A stretch of 64,000 nucleotides of DNA from JAGRGG01 sp965217265 (GCA_965217265.1 CBDCHP010000004.1:1-64000), one strand, 5' to 3'; positions 53,977-62,950 are shown, counted from the first letter of the stretch. Notes: a model not told the origin generated them from the sequence alone. A program made the numbers and translations.

Positions 53977-54273
53977 TCAACGCCCCTCGGCGAAGAGGCT
54001 CTGGAGCAAAATCCAAGGGCCGGCCGCGATCAGGTCGACGTCGAACAGGCCGGCTTCGACCATCGGAAACGACGCGAGCCAACCCTCAATTGTTGATTTG
54101 TCCGGCGCCTCGAAATTGAGCACGACCCGCATCGGCTCGGGCTGGAAGGACATCGCCCGCAGGTCGCCGCGGGCGTAATACTCCCAGACCTTTTGCTCCT
54201 CGGGCACGCGAAGCGGCTCGAAATCCGCCAGCCTCGCCGACGCTTTGGGCGTCAAGATGGCCAAAACGTTCAT
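53977..54273 (-). CDS. small YciI-like/muconolactone isomerase-like hypothetical protein
   Basis: A 98-residue protein that looks like a dimeric alpha/beta barrel: AILTPKASARLADFEPLRVPEEQKVWEYY, then a beta strand MRVVLNFEAPDKSTIEGWLASFP and a C-terminal FDVDLIAAGPW. Proteins of this shape are monooxygenases or small-molecule binding proteins. It is transcribed alone. Confidence 0.6.
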   Translation of the reverse strand: MNVLAILTPKASARLADFEPLRVPEEQKVWEYYARGDLRAMSFQPEPMRVVLNFEAPDKSTIEGWLASFPMVEAGLFDVDLIAAGPWILLQSLFAEGR

Positions 54274-54389
54274 TCTGCCCCTCTAAGAGCGGGAGCGTGA
54301 GGCGGCGTTAATGACAAGCGATGTGAGGGGTGCCTCATGAGGAGCATCTGTGCCGCGCGCGAACCGTTTCCAGGAACGCCGTCACAGCC

Positions 54390-55214
54390 TCAGCCGTAGA
54401 GGTGCCAGAAGAGGCGGCCGGCGGTGAGGAGGAGGAAGACGCCGAAGCCGCGGCGCAGGACGGTGCGGCTCAGGCGGTGCGCCAGCCTGGCGCCCAAGGG
54501 CGCGGTGAGGATCGTCGCCGGGGCCAGCACGGCGAACGCCCACAAATTGACGAAGCCGAGCGAGCCCGGCGGCAGCCTCGGGTCGCCGAGGCCGGCGACG
54601 ACGAAGCCGAGCGCGCCGGGCAGGGCCAAGAGAAAGCCGAACAGCGACGACGTGCCGACCGCGCGGTGGATCGGGTAGCCGTAGAGCGTGAGGATGGAGA
54701 CCGAGAGCGTGCCGCCGCCGATGCCGATCAGCGCCGAGACGCCGCCGATCGTGAACGGGATGCCGTAGCCGATGAGCGAGGCCGGCAAGGCCTCGGCGAG
54801 CCTCAGGTCCTCGCGGCCGAACAGGAGCCAAAGGGCGATGAGGGTGACGAAGACGGCGAACGCGAGCGAGAGCCAAGCCCCCTCGATCGAGCCGCCGATC
54901 GTAGCACCGACGAGGGCGCCGACGACGATCGGGACCGCCCAGCGTTTGCCGAGCGCCGCGTCGACGGCACCCCGCTTGTGGTGGCCCCAGACCGAGCTGA
55001 GCGAGGCCGGCACGATGGTCGCGAGCGAGGTCGCGACCGCGATCTGCATGGTGATCGCCGGGTCGACGCCGTTCAGGTTCAAGACGGTGAACAGCATCGG
55101 CACGACGATGATCCCGCCGCCGACGCCGAGCAGGCCGGCGAGCAGCCCGGCGAACGCGCCCGCAAGCAGCAGGCTGAGCAGGAGCGAGGGGTCGATGCCC
55201 AACGGCGGTCCCAA
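54390..55214 (-). CDS. TauE/SafE family sulfite/organosulfonate exporter
   Basis: About 274 residues with eight or nine membrane segments. The two half-repeats begin LLAGLLGVGGGIIVVPMLF and ALIGIGGGTLSVSILTLYG, the signature of the family. The start is uncertain: no ATG fits, and TTG at 55214 or 55202 are the best candidates within the frame, which stays open upstream over the azoreductase gene. It follows the azoreductase and may be co-transcribed with it. Confidence 0.82.
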   Translation of the reverse strand: MGPPLGIDPSLLLSLLLAGAFAGLLAGLLGVGGGIIVVPMLFTVLNLNGVDPAITMQIAVATSLATIVPASLSSVWGHHKRGAVDAALGKRWAVPIVVGALVGATIGGSIEGAWLSLAFAVFVTLIALWLLFGREDLRLAEALPASLIGYGIPFTIGGVSALIGIGGGTLSVSILTLYGYPIHRAVGTSSLFGFLLALPGALGFVVAGLGDPRLPPGSLGFVNLWAFAVLAPATILTAPLGARLAHRLSRTVLRRGFGVFLLLTAGRLFWHLYG

Positions 55215-55261
55215 ACCAACGGTGACGACCGCCGCGGCCGAACCCGCGCGGCCGCACGGGC

Positions 55262-55873
55262 TTAGGCCGCTTCGCGCGGCCGGGTCAAGGCGTCGATCCG
55301 CGCCTCGGCCGCCCGCATCACGCCCGCCGCATCCTTCAAGAGCGCGTCGGCGGCGATCAGCTCGACGTCGGTGATGCCGACGAACTTGAGCATGTGGCGA
55401 AGATAAGGGGTGGCGAAGTCGATCGGGCCGCCGACCTTGGTGCCGCCGCTCGCCACGACGACGTAGGCCCGCTTGCCCTGCAACAGCCCTTCCGGGCCGT
55501 CGGGCGTGTAGCGGAAGGTGACGCGGGCGCGGGCCACCATGTCGAGCCACGCCTTCAACGACGCCGGCACGGTGAAGTTGTAGATCGGGGTCGCGATGAC
55601 GACGGCGTCGGCCCACCGCAACTCCTCGACGTAGCGGTCCGAGGCGACCAGCGCCGCCCGCTCCGCCTCGCCCTGGTCGTCCGGCGCCACGCCCCGCGCC
55701 ACGGCGAAGGCGGCGTCGACGAAGGGCGGCGGCTCGGCGGCGAGGTCGCGCACCCTGAGGTCGAGGCCGTCGTGCCGCGCGCGCAGCCCCTCAACCAAGC
55801 GATCGGCCAGCCGCCGGCTGCGCGAATCGCCCGAACGGGCGCTGGCGTCGATGCGAAGGATGCGATAGGGCAT
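55262..55873 (-). CDS. azoR: FMN-dependent NADH-azoreductase
   Basis: A 203-residue flavodoxin-fold enzyme. RIDASARSGDSRSRRLADRL is the phosphate loop for FMN, ATPIYNFTVPASLKAWLDM and VVVASGGTKVGGPIDFA are the AzoR/AcpD signatures. It reduces azo compounds and quinones with NADH. Only 47 bases separate it from the TauE gene downstream. Confidence 0.9.
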   Translation of the reverse strand: MPYRILRIDASARSGDSRSRRLADRLVEGLRARHDGLDLRVRDLAAEPPPFVDAAFAVARGVAPDDQGEAERAALVASDRYVEELRWADAVVIATPIYNFTVPASLKAWLDMVARARVTFRYTPDGPEGLLQGKRAYVVVASGGTKVGGPIDFATPYLRHMLKFVGITDVELIAADALLKDAAGVMRAAEARIDALTRPREAA

Positions 55874-55966
55874 TGGCTTATGTCCTTTTTCGAAAGCTTC
55901 TTGAGCGAGGTATGCCTTCGGAGGCGATCCGGCGAGACCTGCGCCCGTGAATACTGTGTTGCGTGA

Positions 55967-56116
55967 GAACGCTTCGCGTGCGCTAGGCGCGCGGCCTTTC
56001 TCTTCTTCCTTTTGCCAGTGTTAACGCATGAGATTGGCTTCAACGCCGAGGGTCAGCCTCGGACAAAAGTAAAAAGAGAAAAAAGAAGCCCGCGCGGCAG
56101 CGCACGCGAAGCGTTC
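55967..56116. repeat. intergenic inverted-repeat element, copy C
   Basis: The arms GAACGCTTCGCGTGCGCT and AGCGCACGCGAAGCGTTC are perfect complements. The pyrimidine run TTTCTCTTCTTCC and the purine run AAAAAGAGAAAAAAGAAG follow inside. The core contains the hairpin CCGAGGGTCAGCCTCGG. Its right end supplies the TGA stop of azlD. Confidence 0.8.
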
Positions 56117-56414
56117 AAACAACCCCCCGCATGACGACGACGCTCACGACGCCTACAATCACCGCGGCGAGCAGCGGCAAGCGGGTCGCGGCGACGAGCG
56201 TGATCGCGGCGGCGAGGGTCTCGGCCGGGCCGGTGGCGAGGACCATCGGCGCGATCACGGCGATCAGGATACCGCCCGGCACGGCGTCGAGCGCCGCCGC
56301 CGCCCGGCCGCGCAGTGCGGTGCGGCGCACGAGCCAGTAGCCGGCGACGCGGGTCAGGTAGGTGGCGCCTGCCATGCCGAGGATGGCGGCAAGTGTCAGA
56401 GGATCGAGGCTCAC
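56115..56414 (-). CDS. azlD: AzlD branched-chain amino-acid export subunit
   Basis: A 99-residue protein with three or four membrane segments. ATYLTRVAGYWLVRRTALRG and LDAVPGGILIAVIAPMVLATG are typical of AzlD. It forms the exporter with AzlC. The GTG start at 56414 overlaps the azlC stop. Its stop codon lies in repeat element C. Confidence 0.85.
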   Translation of the reverse strand: MSLDPLTLAAILGMAGATYLTRVAGYWLVRRTALRGRAAAALDAVPGGILIAVIAPMVLATGPAETLAAAITLVAATRLPLLAAVIVGVVSVVVMRGVV

Positions 56415-57100
56415 GGGCGGGGCGGGCTTGAGGCGCCGACGGCGGCGCCGGTGAGCCCGCCCACCAGGATGTACCAAGGCGGCGGCAAGGCGAGGTAGGC
56501 GAGCGCCGCCGCGACGCCGCTCGCGGCCCAAGGCGCGAGGTCGCGCGGTCCTTGATAGAGGCCGACCAGGAGGCCGATGAAGATGGCGCTGAAGGCGAAG
56601 TCGAAGCCGTAGCGCGCCGGATCGGCGATCATGGCGCCGAGCAGCGCACCGGCCGTCGTCCAAAAGACCCAGTTGAGGTGGAGGACGACGCCGAGGCCGA
56701 GGAGGTAGGCGACGGTGAGCGGACGCTCGGCCGCGCGCTTGAGCGCCAGCGCCCAGGTCTCGTCGGCGAGGAAGAAGAGGGCGCCGTAGGCGCCTTGCCG
56801 CGGCAGCTTGCCCACCAGCGTCGCCCCCATCAGGACGTGGCGCAGGTTGATCATCAAGGTGGTGAGCGTCAGCAGCAGGACGGGCGCCGGCTCGATCCAC
56901 AAGCCCACCGCCACGAACTGCGCCCCGCCGGCGAAGACGGTGGCGCCCATCAAGGCGACTTCGACCGGGCTTAGGCCAGCCCTCGCCGCGAGCGCCCCGA
57001 GCAGCAGGCCGAACGGCACGACGGCGAGCGCCACGGGCAGGATGGCGACGGCGCCGTCGGCGAAGTCGCGGCGGTGGGCGGCGGGGACCACTGTGCTCAA
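56411..57100 (-). CDS. azlC: AzlC branched-chain amino-acid exporter large subunit
   Basis: A 229-residue membrane protein with the AzlC pattern GLLLGALAARAGLSPVEVALMGATVFAGGAQF and INLRHVLMGATL. Together with AzlD it exports branched-chain amino acids or analogues. The stop of the AraC-type regulator overlaps its start, which suggests one transcript and local control. Confidence 0.9.
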   Translation of the reverse strand: MSTVVPAAHRRDFADGAVAILPVALAVVPFGLLLGALAARAGLSPVEVALMGATVFAGGAQFVAVGLWIEPAPVLLLTLTTLMINLRHVLMGATLVGKLPRQGAYGALFFLADETWALALKRAAERPLTVAYLLGLGVVLHLNWVFWTTAGALLGAMIADPARYGFDFAFSAIFIGLLVGLYQGPRDLAPWAASGVAAALAYLALPPPWYILVGGLTGAAVGASSPPRP

Positions 57101-57963
57101 CCGCTAAGCGCCATCGCGCGGCGGTAGGCGCCCGGCGCCACGCCGGTGCGGGCCTTGAAGCAGCGGGTGAGGTGGCTCTGGTCGGCAAAGCCGGTGGCGT
57201 CCGCGACCGACGCCGGCGCCCAACCCCGTTCCAGGAGACGGCGCGCGGCGCGGACGCGGGCGTCGATCAGGTAGGCGTGCGGCGTCATGCCGGTCGCGCG
57301 CTTGAAGGCGCGGACGAGGTGGTAGCGGTTGCAGCCGGCGAGGGTGGCGAGGTCGTCGAGGCCGACGTCCTCGGCGAGTCCCGCCTCCAGCCGCGCCTTG
57401 ACCAGCGCGACGCGGCGCGGCTCGTCGCCGACGGCGGCCGGGGCAACGCCGGCGTGGCGGGCGAGGAGGTGCTTGAGCGCGTCCAGCAGCGCCTCGTCGA
57501 ACGCGAGCCGCGACCCCGCCGCCTCGAAGGCGCGGTGCGCGGCGGCGAGGCGCGCGTGCAGGTCGTGATCGTCGATCAGCACGTCTTTCAGGCCCGGCGT
57601 GCCCGAACGTCCTCGCCCGATCTCGGCCGCCGCCGCCCGCATCAGCCCCTCACTCGGGTAGAACATGCGATAGACGTAGCCGTCCGCGTGCGGGGCGCCG
57701 TCGTGCGGCGCGCCGGGCGGCACGACGCAGACCTGCCCCGGCCCGGCGACGTAGGAGCGGCCTTGGCAGGTGTAGGCCTCGGCCCCGGCGACGATGACGC
57801 CCAGAACCCACGTCGCGTGGGTGTGCATGGCGTAGCGGTGGCGGGTGAAGCGGGCGTGCAGGCACGCCATGCCGTCGTGGTTCGTCGCGCACCAGAAGTG
57901 CGTCCGCTCGCCGCCCGCGAGCGGTTCGGCGTGCAGCGCCTCTGCTTGGGTGATCGTCGTCAT
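57097..57963 (-). CDS. AraC-family transcriptional regulator
   Basis: A 288-residue regulator. The N-terminal cupin-like sensor includes HTHATWVLGVIVAG and VVPPGAPHDG. The C-terminal double HTH begins DVGLDDLATLAGCNRYHLVRAFKRATGMTPHAYL and continues GFADQSHLTRCFKARTGVAPGAYR. It is the first gene of the azlCD operon and most likely controls it in response to an amino acid. Confidence 0.9.
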   Translation of the reverse strand: MTTITQAEALHAEPLAGGERTHFWCATNHDGMACLHARFTRHRYAMHTHATWVLGVIVAGAEAYTCQGRSYVAGPGQVCVVPPGAPHDGAPHADGYVYRMFYPSEGLMRAAAAEIGRGRSGTPGLKDVLIDDHDLHARLAAAHRAFEAAGSRLAFDEALLDALKHLLARHAGVAPAAVGDEPRRVALVKARLEAGLAEDVGLDDLATLAGCNRYHLVRAFKRATGMTPHAYLIDARVRAARRLLERGWAPASVADATGFADQSHLTRCFKARTGVAPGAYRRAMALSG

Positions 57964-58039
57964 GCGGATGAAGCTATAGGCCGACCCGGCCGCGCGTCTT
58001 GAACGAAATTGCCCTCGTTCGCACCGACGCCGTTATCGT

Positions 58040-59323
58040 TCAGGGCGGGCCGGCGTCTTCTCTCGGTGCGCCGTGCGAGGCTTGCCCCGCTCGCGGTGCC
58101 GCGCTCGAACGGCGGGCGTAGAGGCGGGTCAGCGGGGCCGCCGTGAGCCCGTGGACCAGGATCGAGGCGAAGACGAGGGCGCTCGCCGCGTGCCAGACGA
58201 GCGGATCACGGACGTGCCCCCAGGCGAAGGCGGCGTAGTAGATGGCGGCGATGCCGATCGGCCCGAACCAGCCGACGTAGGCGGCGTCGCGCGCGTCGAG
58301 CGGGCCGCGCAGGCCCAAGAAGACGGCGGCGATCACCGGTGGGCGGCGCAGGAGGAGGACCAGGACCGCCAGCGCGAGCAGCGGCCATCCGAGACGCGCC
58401 CACTCCACGATAGGCAGCACGGCACCGAAGATCACGAACATCGGCAGCGTGAACAGCTTGGCGACGGCCTCTTGAATGTTCTCCTCCTCGTGCTGCTCGG
58501 CCGTATCGCTGCACAGGTTGAACGCGAGCCCCGCCAGGAACACCGAGATCAGCGCGTCGGCGCCCAAGAGCGACGCGGCGCCGAGCGTCAGGAGCGACAG
58601 CGCGATCGTGTAGCTCAAGAGCGAGTGATTCTCGATGATGCCCGCCCGCCGCGCCGAGGCGCAGAGCTTGGCCGCGACGTAGCCGACAAGGCCGCCGATG
58701 GCGGCAGCGCCGAAGACCCCCAGCGCCAGCACCTCGACGAGCCAGCGCTGCCAAGCGACGTCGGGCGCGTGCTCGATCATCAGCACCGGCAGCACAACGA
58801 AGAGATAGGCGAGCCCGTCGTTCGCGCCCGACTCGAACGAGATCGTGTCGCGAACCCGCAGCGGAAGGTGCGCCTCGGCGAACCGGCCCGTGACGATGGA
58901 GCTGGCCACGACCGGGTCGGTCGGGGTGACGACCGCGCCGACGAGGAGCGCCGTCCAGAACGGCAGGCCGAGCAGCCAAGCGGCGAGGCCGGCGGACACG
59001 AGCCACATGCCGAGCATCGCGAGCGTCAAGAGGAGCGCCACGGGCCGCAGCAGCGCCCGGACGCTGCGCTTTTCGAGGCGCAGCGCCACACCCATCAGGC
59101 CGACGGCGAGCGTCAACCGCGCGGCCTGCTCGAGGACCGCGCTCTCCTCGCCCCACGCCGCCACGTCGAGCCAGCCCAACCCGTGAGGTCCCGCGGCGCC
59201 GCCGACCAACACGGCGATGAGGGGCTCTTGAAAAGGACTCTTCTTGATCGGGTTCGACGAGAGCCCGAGCAGGACGACGACGACCCCGGTCACGGCGAGG
59301 GCGATGTCCAACTGCTCCATCAA
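58040..59323 (-). CDS. CPA1-type cation:proton antiporter
   Basis: A 427-residue membrane protein with about twelve helices. VVTPTDPVVASS and ISFESGANDGLAYLFVV contain the family's ion-binding acidic residues, as in NhaP-type exchangers. A cytosolic-looking tail (RRSSAAPRAGQASHGAPRED) follows. It probably exchanges Na+ or K+ for protons. Confidence 0.88.
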   Translation of the reverse strand: MMEQLDIALAVTGVVVVLLGLSSNPIKKSPFQEPLIAVLVGGAAGPHGLGWLDVAAWGEESAVLEQAARLTLAVGLMGVALRLEKRSVRALLRPVALLLTLAMLGMWLVSAGLAAWLLGLPFWTALLVGAVVTPTDPVVASSIVTGRFAEAHLPLRVRDTISFESGANDGLAYLFVVLPVLMIEHAPDVAWQRWLVEVLALGVFGAAAIGGLVGYVAAKLCASARRAGIIENHSLLSYTIALSLLTLGAASLLGADALISVFLAGLAFNLCSDTAEQHEEENIQEAVAKLFTLPMFVIFGAVLPIVEWARLGWPLLALAVLVLLLRRPPVIAAVFLGLRGPLDARDAAYVGWFGPIGIAAIYYAAFAWGHVRDPLVWHAASALVFASILVHGLTAAPLTRLYARRSSAAPRAGQASHGAPREDAGPP

Positions 59324-59424
59324 GGCTCCTTCGGGCGGGCGGGGATCGTGCTCTAACGTTCGCGGCGGCCTACGGTTCGCCCGACTGACCCGTTCGCGCG
59401 GCCCGAGACCGTGCCCGGTTGGGG

Positions 59425-59453
59425 TTGCGCGTGGGCGAGGCGCTTTATATAAC
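59425..59453 (+). promoter_or_regulatory. candidate promoter of the comF operon
   Basis: TTGCGC and TATAAC are separated by 17 bases, followed by AT-rich DNA and the GGGAGG ribosome-binding site of comF. It lies in the divergent gap between the antiporter gene and comF. Confidence 0.45.
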
Positions 59454-59486
59454 CTAAAGTTGATAAACTCGTGCCGGGAGGCGGGC

Positions 59487-60269
59487 TTGCACGTCAGTCA
59501 CCCCGAGCGCCTGCGGCGCGGCGCCGCCGCCCTGTTCAAGGCCGGCTTCGACGCGGTGCTGCCGCCGCGCTGCCTCGGCTGCGGCGTCATCGTGCCGACG
59601 GCGGGCGACGTCTGCCCGGTCTGCTGGCCGGAATTGCGCTTTCTCGCCGGGCCTACCTGCGAGCGCTGCGCCAAGCCGATCGAGGTCGCCTCGGCCCTCG
59701 ACGGCCCGCCGACCTGCCCCGCCTGCGCTCATGTGCCGCCGGCCTTCGCGCGCGCGCGGGCGGCGCTCACTTATGAGGGTCTCGCCCGCGCCTTGATCCT
59801 GCGCTTCAAGCACGGCGACCGGTTGGACGGGGTGCGGACCTTCGGCCGCTGGCTGACCAACGCCGGTCGCGACCTGTGGGACGACGCCGACCTGATCGTC
59901 CCCGTCCCGGCGCACCCCTGGCGCATGGTTCGGCGCGGCTACAACCAGAGCGCGCTCCTGGCGCAGGCGACGGGGCGGGGCGCCGAAATCGCGGTCGCGG
60001 TCGACCTCCTGCGCCGCCGCCGCGCCACCGCCTCGCAGCAGGGCCTGAGCGCCGAGGCGCGGCGCAAGAACGTGACGACGGTCGCCTTCGACGTCCACCC
60101 GCGCTGGCGCTCGCGCATGGCCGGGCGGCGGGTCGTCCTGCTCGACGACGTGTTCACGACCGGGGCGACGCTGGATGCATGCGCCAAGGTCCTCAAGACC
60201 GCCGGGGCCGCCGCGGTCGACGTCCTGGCGCTGGCGAGGGTAGCGGGCGGGGCGGACGGGCCTATATGA
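59487..60269 (+). CDS. comF: ComF-family phosphoribosyltransferase-like protein
   Basis: A 260-residue protein. A Cys-rich zinc region (CLGCG, CPVCW, CERCAKP, CPACAH) occupies the first 90 residues, and the PRPP loop VVLLDDVFTTGATLDACAKVL lies near the C-terminus. The TTG at 59487 is chosen because GGGAGG lies ahead of it. An open frame extends to 59244 but does not look coding. ComF proteins take part in DNA uptake or handling. The order comF-grxC-DUF1178 is common in Alphaproteobacteria. Confidence 0.87.
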   Translation: MHVSHPERLRRGAAALFKAGFDAVLPPRCLGCGVIVPTAGDVCPVCWPELRFLAGPTCERCAKPIEVASALDGPPTCPACAHVPPAFARARAALTYEGLARALILRFKHGDRLDGVRTFGRWLTNAGRDLWDDADLIVPVPAHPWRMVRRGYNQSALLAQATGRGAEIAVAVDLLRRRRATASQQGLSAEARRKNVTTVAFDVHPRWRSRMAGRRVVLLDDVFTTGATLDACAKVLKTAGAAAVDVLALARVAGGADGPI

Positions 60270-60307
60270 TTGGGCGGTTCAACGACAGACGCACGGGCGG
60301 ACGATTG

Positions 60308-60577
60308 ATGGCCAAGGTCGAGATCTACACGACCCCTTTTTGCCCCTACTGCCACCGCGCGAAGAAGCTGCTCAACGCCAAGGGCGTCGATTACGAGGAG
60401 ATCAACCTCTGGACGCAGCCCAAGCGGCGCCAGGAAATGCTGGAGCGCGCCGAGGGCCGGCACACCGTGCCGCAGGTCTTCGTCGACGGTCGGGGGCTCG
60501 GCGGGTCGGACGACATCGCCGCCCTCGACGAGGCGGGGCGGCTCGACCCGATCCTCGCCGGGGCGGCCGGGGCTTGA
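60308..60577 (+). CDS. grxC: glutaredoxin 3
   Basis: An 89-residue dithiol glutaredoxin. The active site is TTPFCPYCHRAKKLL, the cis-Pro segment TVPQVFVDG and the glutathione-binding GGSDDIAALDEAG are intact. It reduces disulfides with glutathione. The stop overlaps the TTG start of the DUF1178 gene. Confidence 0.94.
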   Translation: MAKVEIYTTPFCPYCHRAKKLLNAKGVDYEEINLWTQPKRRQEMLERAEGRHTVPQVFVDGRGLGGSDDIAALDEAGRLDPILAGAAGA

Positions 60578-61056
60578 TCAACTACAGCCTGCGCTGCGCC
60601 GCCGGACACGGCTTCGACGGCTGGTTCAAGGACTCCGCCGCCTACGACGCGCAGGCCGAAGCCGGCAGCCTGCGCTGCCCGTTCTGCGACAGCACCGAGG
60701 TCGAGAAGGCGATCATGGCGCCCGCCGTCGCCCGCGGCAGGCGGGGCGGCGGGGGCGACGACACGGGCGACGAGGCCCCAAAGCTGCCGGTAGCGGCGGT
60801 GCCGGCGGCGCCCCCGGCAAGCCTCCCGCCCGAGGCGGCGAAGATGCTCGCCATGGCGCGGGCGTTTCGCGCCCACGTCGAGCGCCACGCGGAGAACGTC
60901 GGCCCCCGCTTCGCCAGCGAGGCCCGCGCCATGCACGTCGGCGACAAGGAAGCCCGCGCGATCTGGGGGCAGGCGAGCGGCGAGGAGGTCGAGTCGCTCC
61001 TCGACGACGGCATCGAGATAGCACCGCTGCCGGACGTGCCGAAGCTGAATGGTTGA
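60574..61056 (+). CDS. DUF1178 family protein
   Basis: A 160-residue protein starting with TTG that overlaps the grxC stop (TTGA). The N-terminal zinc-ribbon-like part has LRCAAGHGFDGWF and LRCPFCDS. A low-complexity linker follows, then the conserved helical end with HVERHAENVGPRFASEARAMHVGDKEARAIWG. The function of the family is unknown. Its TGA stop lies at the start of repeat element E. Confidence 0.87.
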   Translation: MINYSLRCAAGHGFDGWFKDSAAYDAQAEAGSLRCPFCDSTEVEKAIMAPAVARGRRGGGGDDTGDEAPKLPVAAVPAAPPASLPPEAAKMLAMARAFRAHVERHAENVGPRFASEARAMHVGDKEARAIWGQASGEEVESLLDDGIEIAPLPDVPKLNG

Positions 61057-61206
61057 ACGCTTGCGCGTGCGCTGACGCGCGGTCTTTCTCTGCTTCTTTT
61101 TGCAAGTATTAACGGAGGTGGTTGGCCGCACCGCCGAGGGCCGGCCTCGGACAAAGACAAAAAGAGAAAAACGAAGTCCGCGCGGCAGCGCACGCGCAAG
61201 CGTTAG
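61055..61206. repeat. intergenic inverted-repeat element, copy E
   Basis: The arms GAACGCTTGCGCGTGCGCTG and CAGCGCACGCGCAAGCGTT are near-perfect complements with T-rich and A-rich inner runs. The core GCCGAGGGCCGGCCTCGGACAAAG parallels that of copy C. On the right it joins directly to a truncated acetyltransferase gene. Confidence 0.8.
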
Positions 61207-61599
61207 CACTTCGAGGGGTGCGAAGCCGATCGCCGCGTAGAACGCGCGCGTCTCGGCGTAGTGCGGGTCGCGATGCTCGGGGGCCAAGGTCTTGACGGTC
61301 AAGTAGCGCACCCCGTCCGCCGCCAGGATGCGCTCGGCCGCCGCGAGCAGGGCGCGGCCGCAGCCCCGGCGGTGCCACCCGCGCCGCACGCCGAGCACGT
61401 ACGCTTCGGCGGCAAAGGCTATGTGCCGCTTGAGGCTGACGAAGCCGACCTCGCGCCCGTTTCCAGCATTGGCAGCGTAGCCGCAGCCTTGATGTAGGCG
61501 TCGAGGGCGGCCGGCTGCCCGAACCATTCCGGCAGCGTGACGAGGACGGCGCGGGCGAGGTCGCCACGCCCGGTATCGAGGTCGTGAAGCGTGAACATG
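61200..61599 (-). pseudogene. GNAT acetyltransferase, frameshifted and truncated at element E
   Basis: The ATG at 61599 opens MFTLHDLDTGRGDLARAVLV and continues to YIKAAATLPM. Near 61455 the frame changes to NGREVGFVSLKRHIAFAAEAYVLGVRRGWHRRGCGRALL, the acetyl-CoA loop of the GNAT fold, and on to ETRAFYAAIGFAPLEVL. The protein then runs into repeat element E, where relatives would have a further strand. Two independent defects mark it as non-functional. Confidence 0.7.
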
Positions 61600-61675
61600 C
61601 GATCTGCGCCGCCGTGTGCCCGATCTTAATCGGCCTCGTCGCCGGCCGTCACCGGCAAAACTTGAAAGAGAATAG

Positions 61676-61712
61676 AGAAAAGCCCCCCGCAGCCTGCCTA
61701 GCGTAGCTAGGC
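61676..61712 (-). terminator. candidate terminator of the carbonic anhydrase gene
   Basis: On the minus strand a stem GCCTAGC/GCTAGGC with a three-base loop (61712-61696) is followed by a GC block and GGGGGGCTTTTCTC. It lies just downstream of the carbonic anhydrase stop. Confidence 0.4.
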
Positions 61713-61726
61713 ACTGAAGCGTGCCC

Positions 61727-62866
61727 TTACTTCTGCACCAGCACCCGGCCGTTGAGCGGCTGGACGGGCCGGGCGTTGTGCGGCGGCATGATGCCGGCGA
61801 GTGCCGCGATCGTCGCGCGCGCGGCGGTGATCGGGGCGCGCATGACGTGCCAGGCGACCCCCTCACTGCATGGCGGGGTGGTGAGCGAGCCGACGTAGCG
61901 CCAGTAGCCGCGCTCTGCGGGGAGGAGCGCGTGCGGCTGGAGGGTCGTCTCGGGCATCTGCCGCAGGCCTGGCTCGTGCGGCGCGTGGCGGGCCATGAGG
62001 TTGAGGGTGGCGTTGTCGTCGACGCCGGGCTCGACCATGACGCCGATCACAGCGAGTTGGCCGTGCGCGTTCTCGTGGACGAGGTGGACCTCCAGCGGTG
62101 CCGCCACGCCGTCGATCGTGTGCTCTGACGGGCCGTGCAGGTGGAACTGGCGCAGGTCGTAGCGCGTGCCGCCGATCTCGACCCAGCTGCCGGGCGCGGC
62201 GTCGGCCTGGATCGTGTGGCCGTTGTTGCGCAGCTTCAAAGCGCTTGCCTCGTAGTGGAAGACGAGGGCCGGCATGAGGTCGGCGGGCTCGGCCGCTTCG
62301 ATGTCGATCGGCGACTGCTTTTGCCCGCTGCCGCAGGCGGCGAAGGCGGGGCTCAGGTCGGCCCAGCGCTCGGGTCCGCCGGCGCCATGATAACCCCAGT
62401 GCGGCGCTTGCGGCTCGGTCTCGTCGTGTCCGTCGGCGGCCGCCTCGTTCTTGCCGTGCGCGTTGCCCGTCGGGCGGGCCCCGCCGTGCGCGTCGGCCTC
62501 GACCGGCAGTGCCGCCTGATGCACGACGGGCGGGGGTGCCGCCTGTGCGGGTGCGTCGTGCAGGGGTACGGTGCGCGCGAGCGATGGGATGATCGACGCG
62601 GTCGGCAGAGACGCGAGCCCCACCGGCGGCGCCTCGACCGGGGCCACGACGACGGCCGCGTGCCGCGGCGAGCGATCCTCCTGGGCCGGCTTGATCGCGT
62701 AGGCCGGCGCCCTGAAGACGTGCTCCGGCGCGTCGGGGCGGGTGAACTCGGTCCAAGCGGCGTCGGCGGCGCGGACCGCGTCGCCGCAGCCGGCGAGGAG
62801 CGGCGCCACGATGATCGGCAGGGCGAGCGGCAGGCGGGAGCGGGGCTGGCACATCGGCGGCGTCAT
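61727..62866 (-). CDS. alpha-type carbonic anhydrase with a long N-terminal extension
   Basis: A 379-residue exported enzyme that hydrates CO2. The N-terminus has a hydrophobic segment ending LLAGCG, a lipobox, so it may be a lipoprotein. A Pro/Ala-rich linker of about 140 residues follows. The catalytic domain begins HWGYHG, with QSPIDI, zinc ligands in LRQFHLHGPSEH and EVHLVHEN, and GSLTTPPCSEGVAWHVM. Bacterial alpha enzymes are usually about 220-250 residues, so the linker is extra. Confidence 0.92.
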   Translation of the reverse strand: MTPPMCQPRSRLPLALPIIVAPLLAGCGDAVRAADAAWTEFTRPDAPEHVFRAPAYAIKPAQEDRSPRHAAVVVAPVEAPPVGLASLPTASIIPSLARTVPLHDAPAQAAPPPVVHQAALPVEADAHGGARPTGNAHGKNEAAADGHDETEPQAPHWGYHGAGGPERWADLSPAFAACGSGQKQSPIDIEAAEPADLMPALVFHYEASALKLRNNGHTIQADAAPGSWVEIGGTRYDLRQFHLHGPSEHTIDGVAAPLEVHLVHENAHGQLAVIGVMVEPGVDDNATLNLMARHAPHEPGLRQMPETTLQPHALLPAERGYWRYVGSLTTPPCSEGVAWHVMRAPITAARATIAALAGIMPPHNARPVQPLNGRVLVQK

Positions 62867-62950
62867 CCTCGAAACGGTCTGGGACGACGTCGCTTCTAGC
62901 CAACGGTTCTTAAGGATCGCTTAACGCCCCGCCCCGTCGCGCAAAACGCT

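Noticed and set aside
55970..56116. Calling the GAACGCTTCGCG elements insertion sequences
   Set aside because: They contain no transposase, are about 150 bases long and have no visible target duplication. A MITE-like or terminator repeat is the most that can be supported.
60391..61866. 491-codon minus-strand frame over grxC, DUF1178 and the acetyltransferase remnant
   Set aside because: Only the part around 61210-61455 is protein-like. The rest is antisense to real genes and the repeat element.
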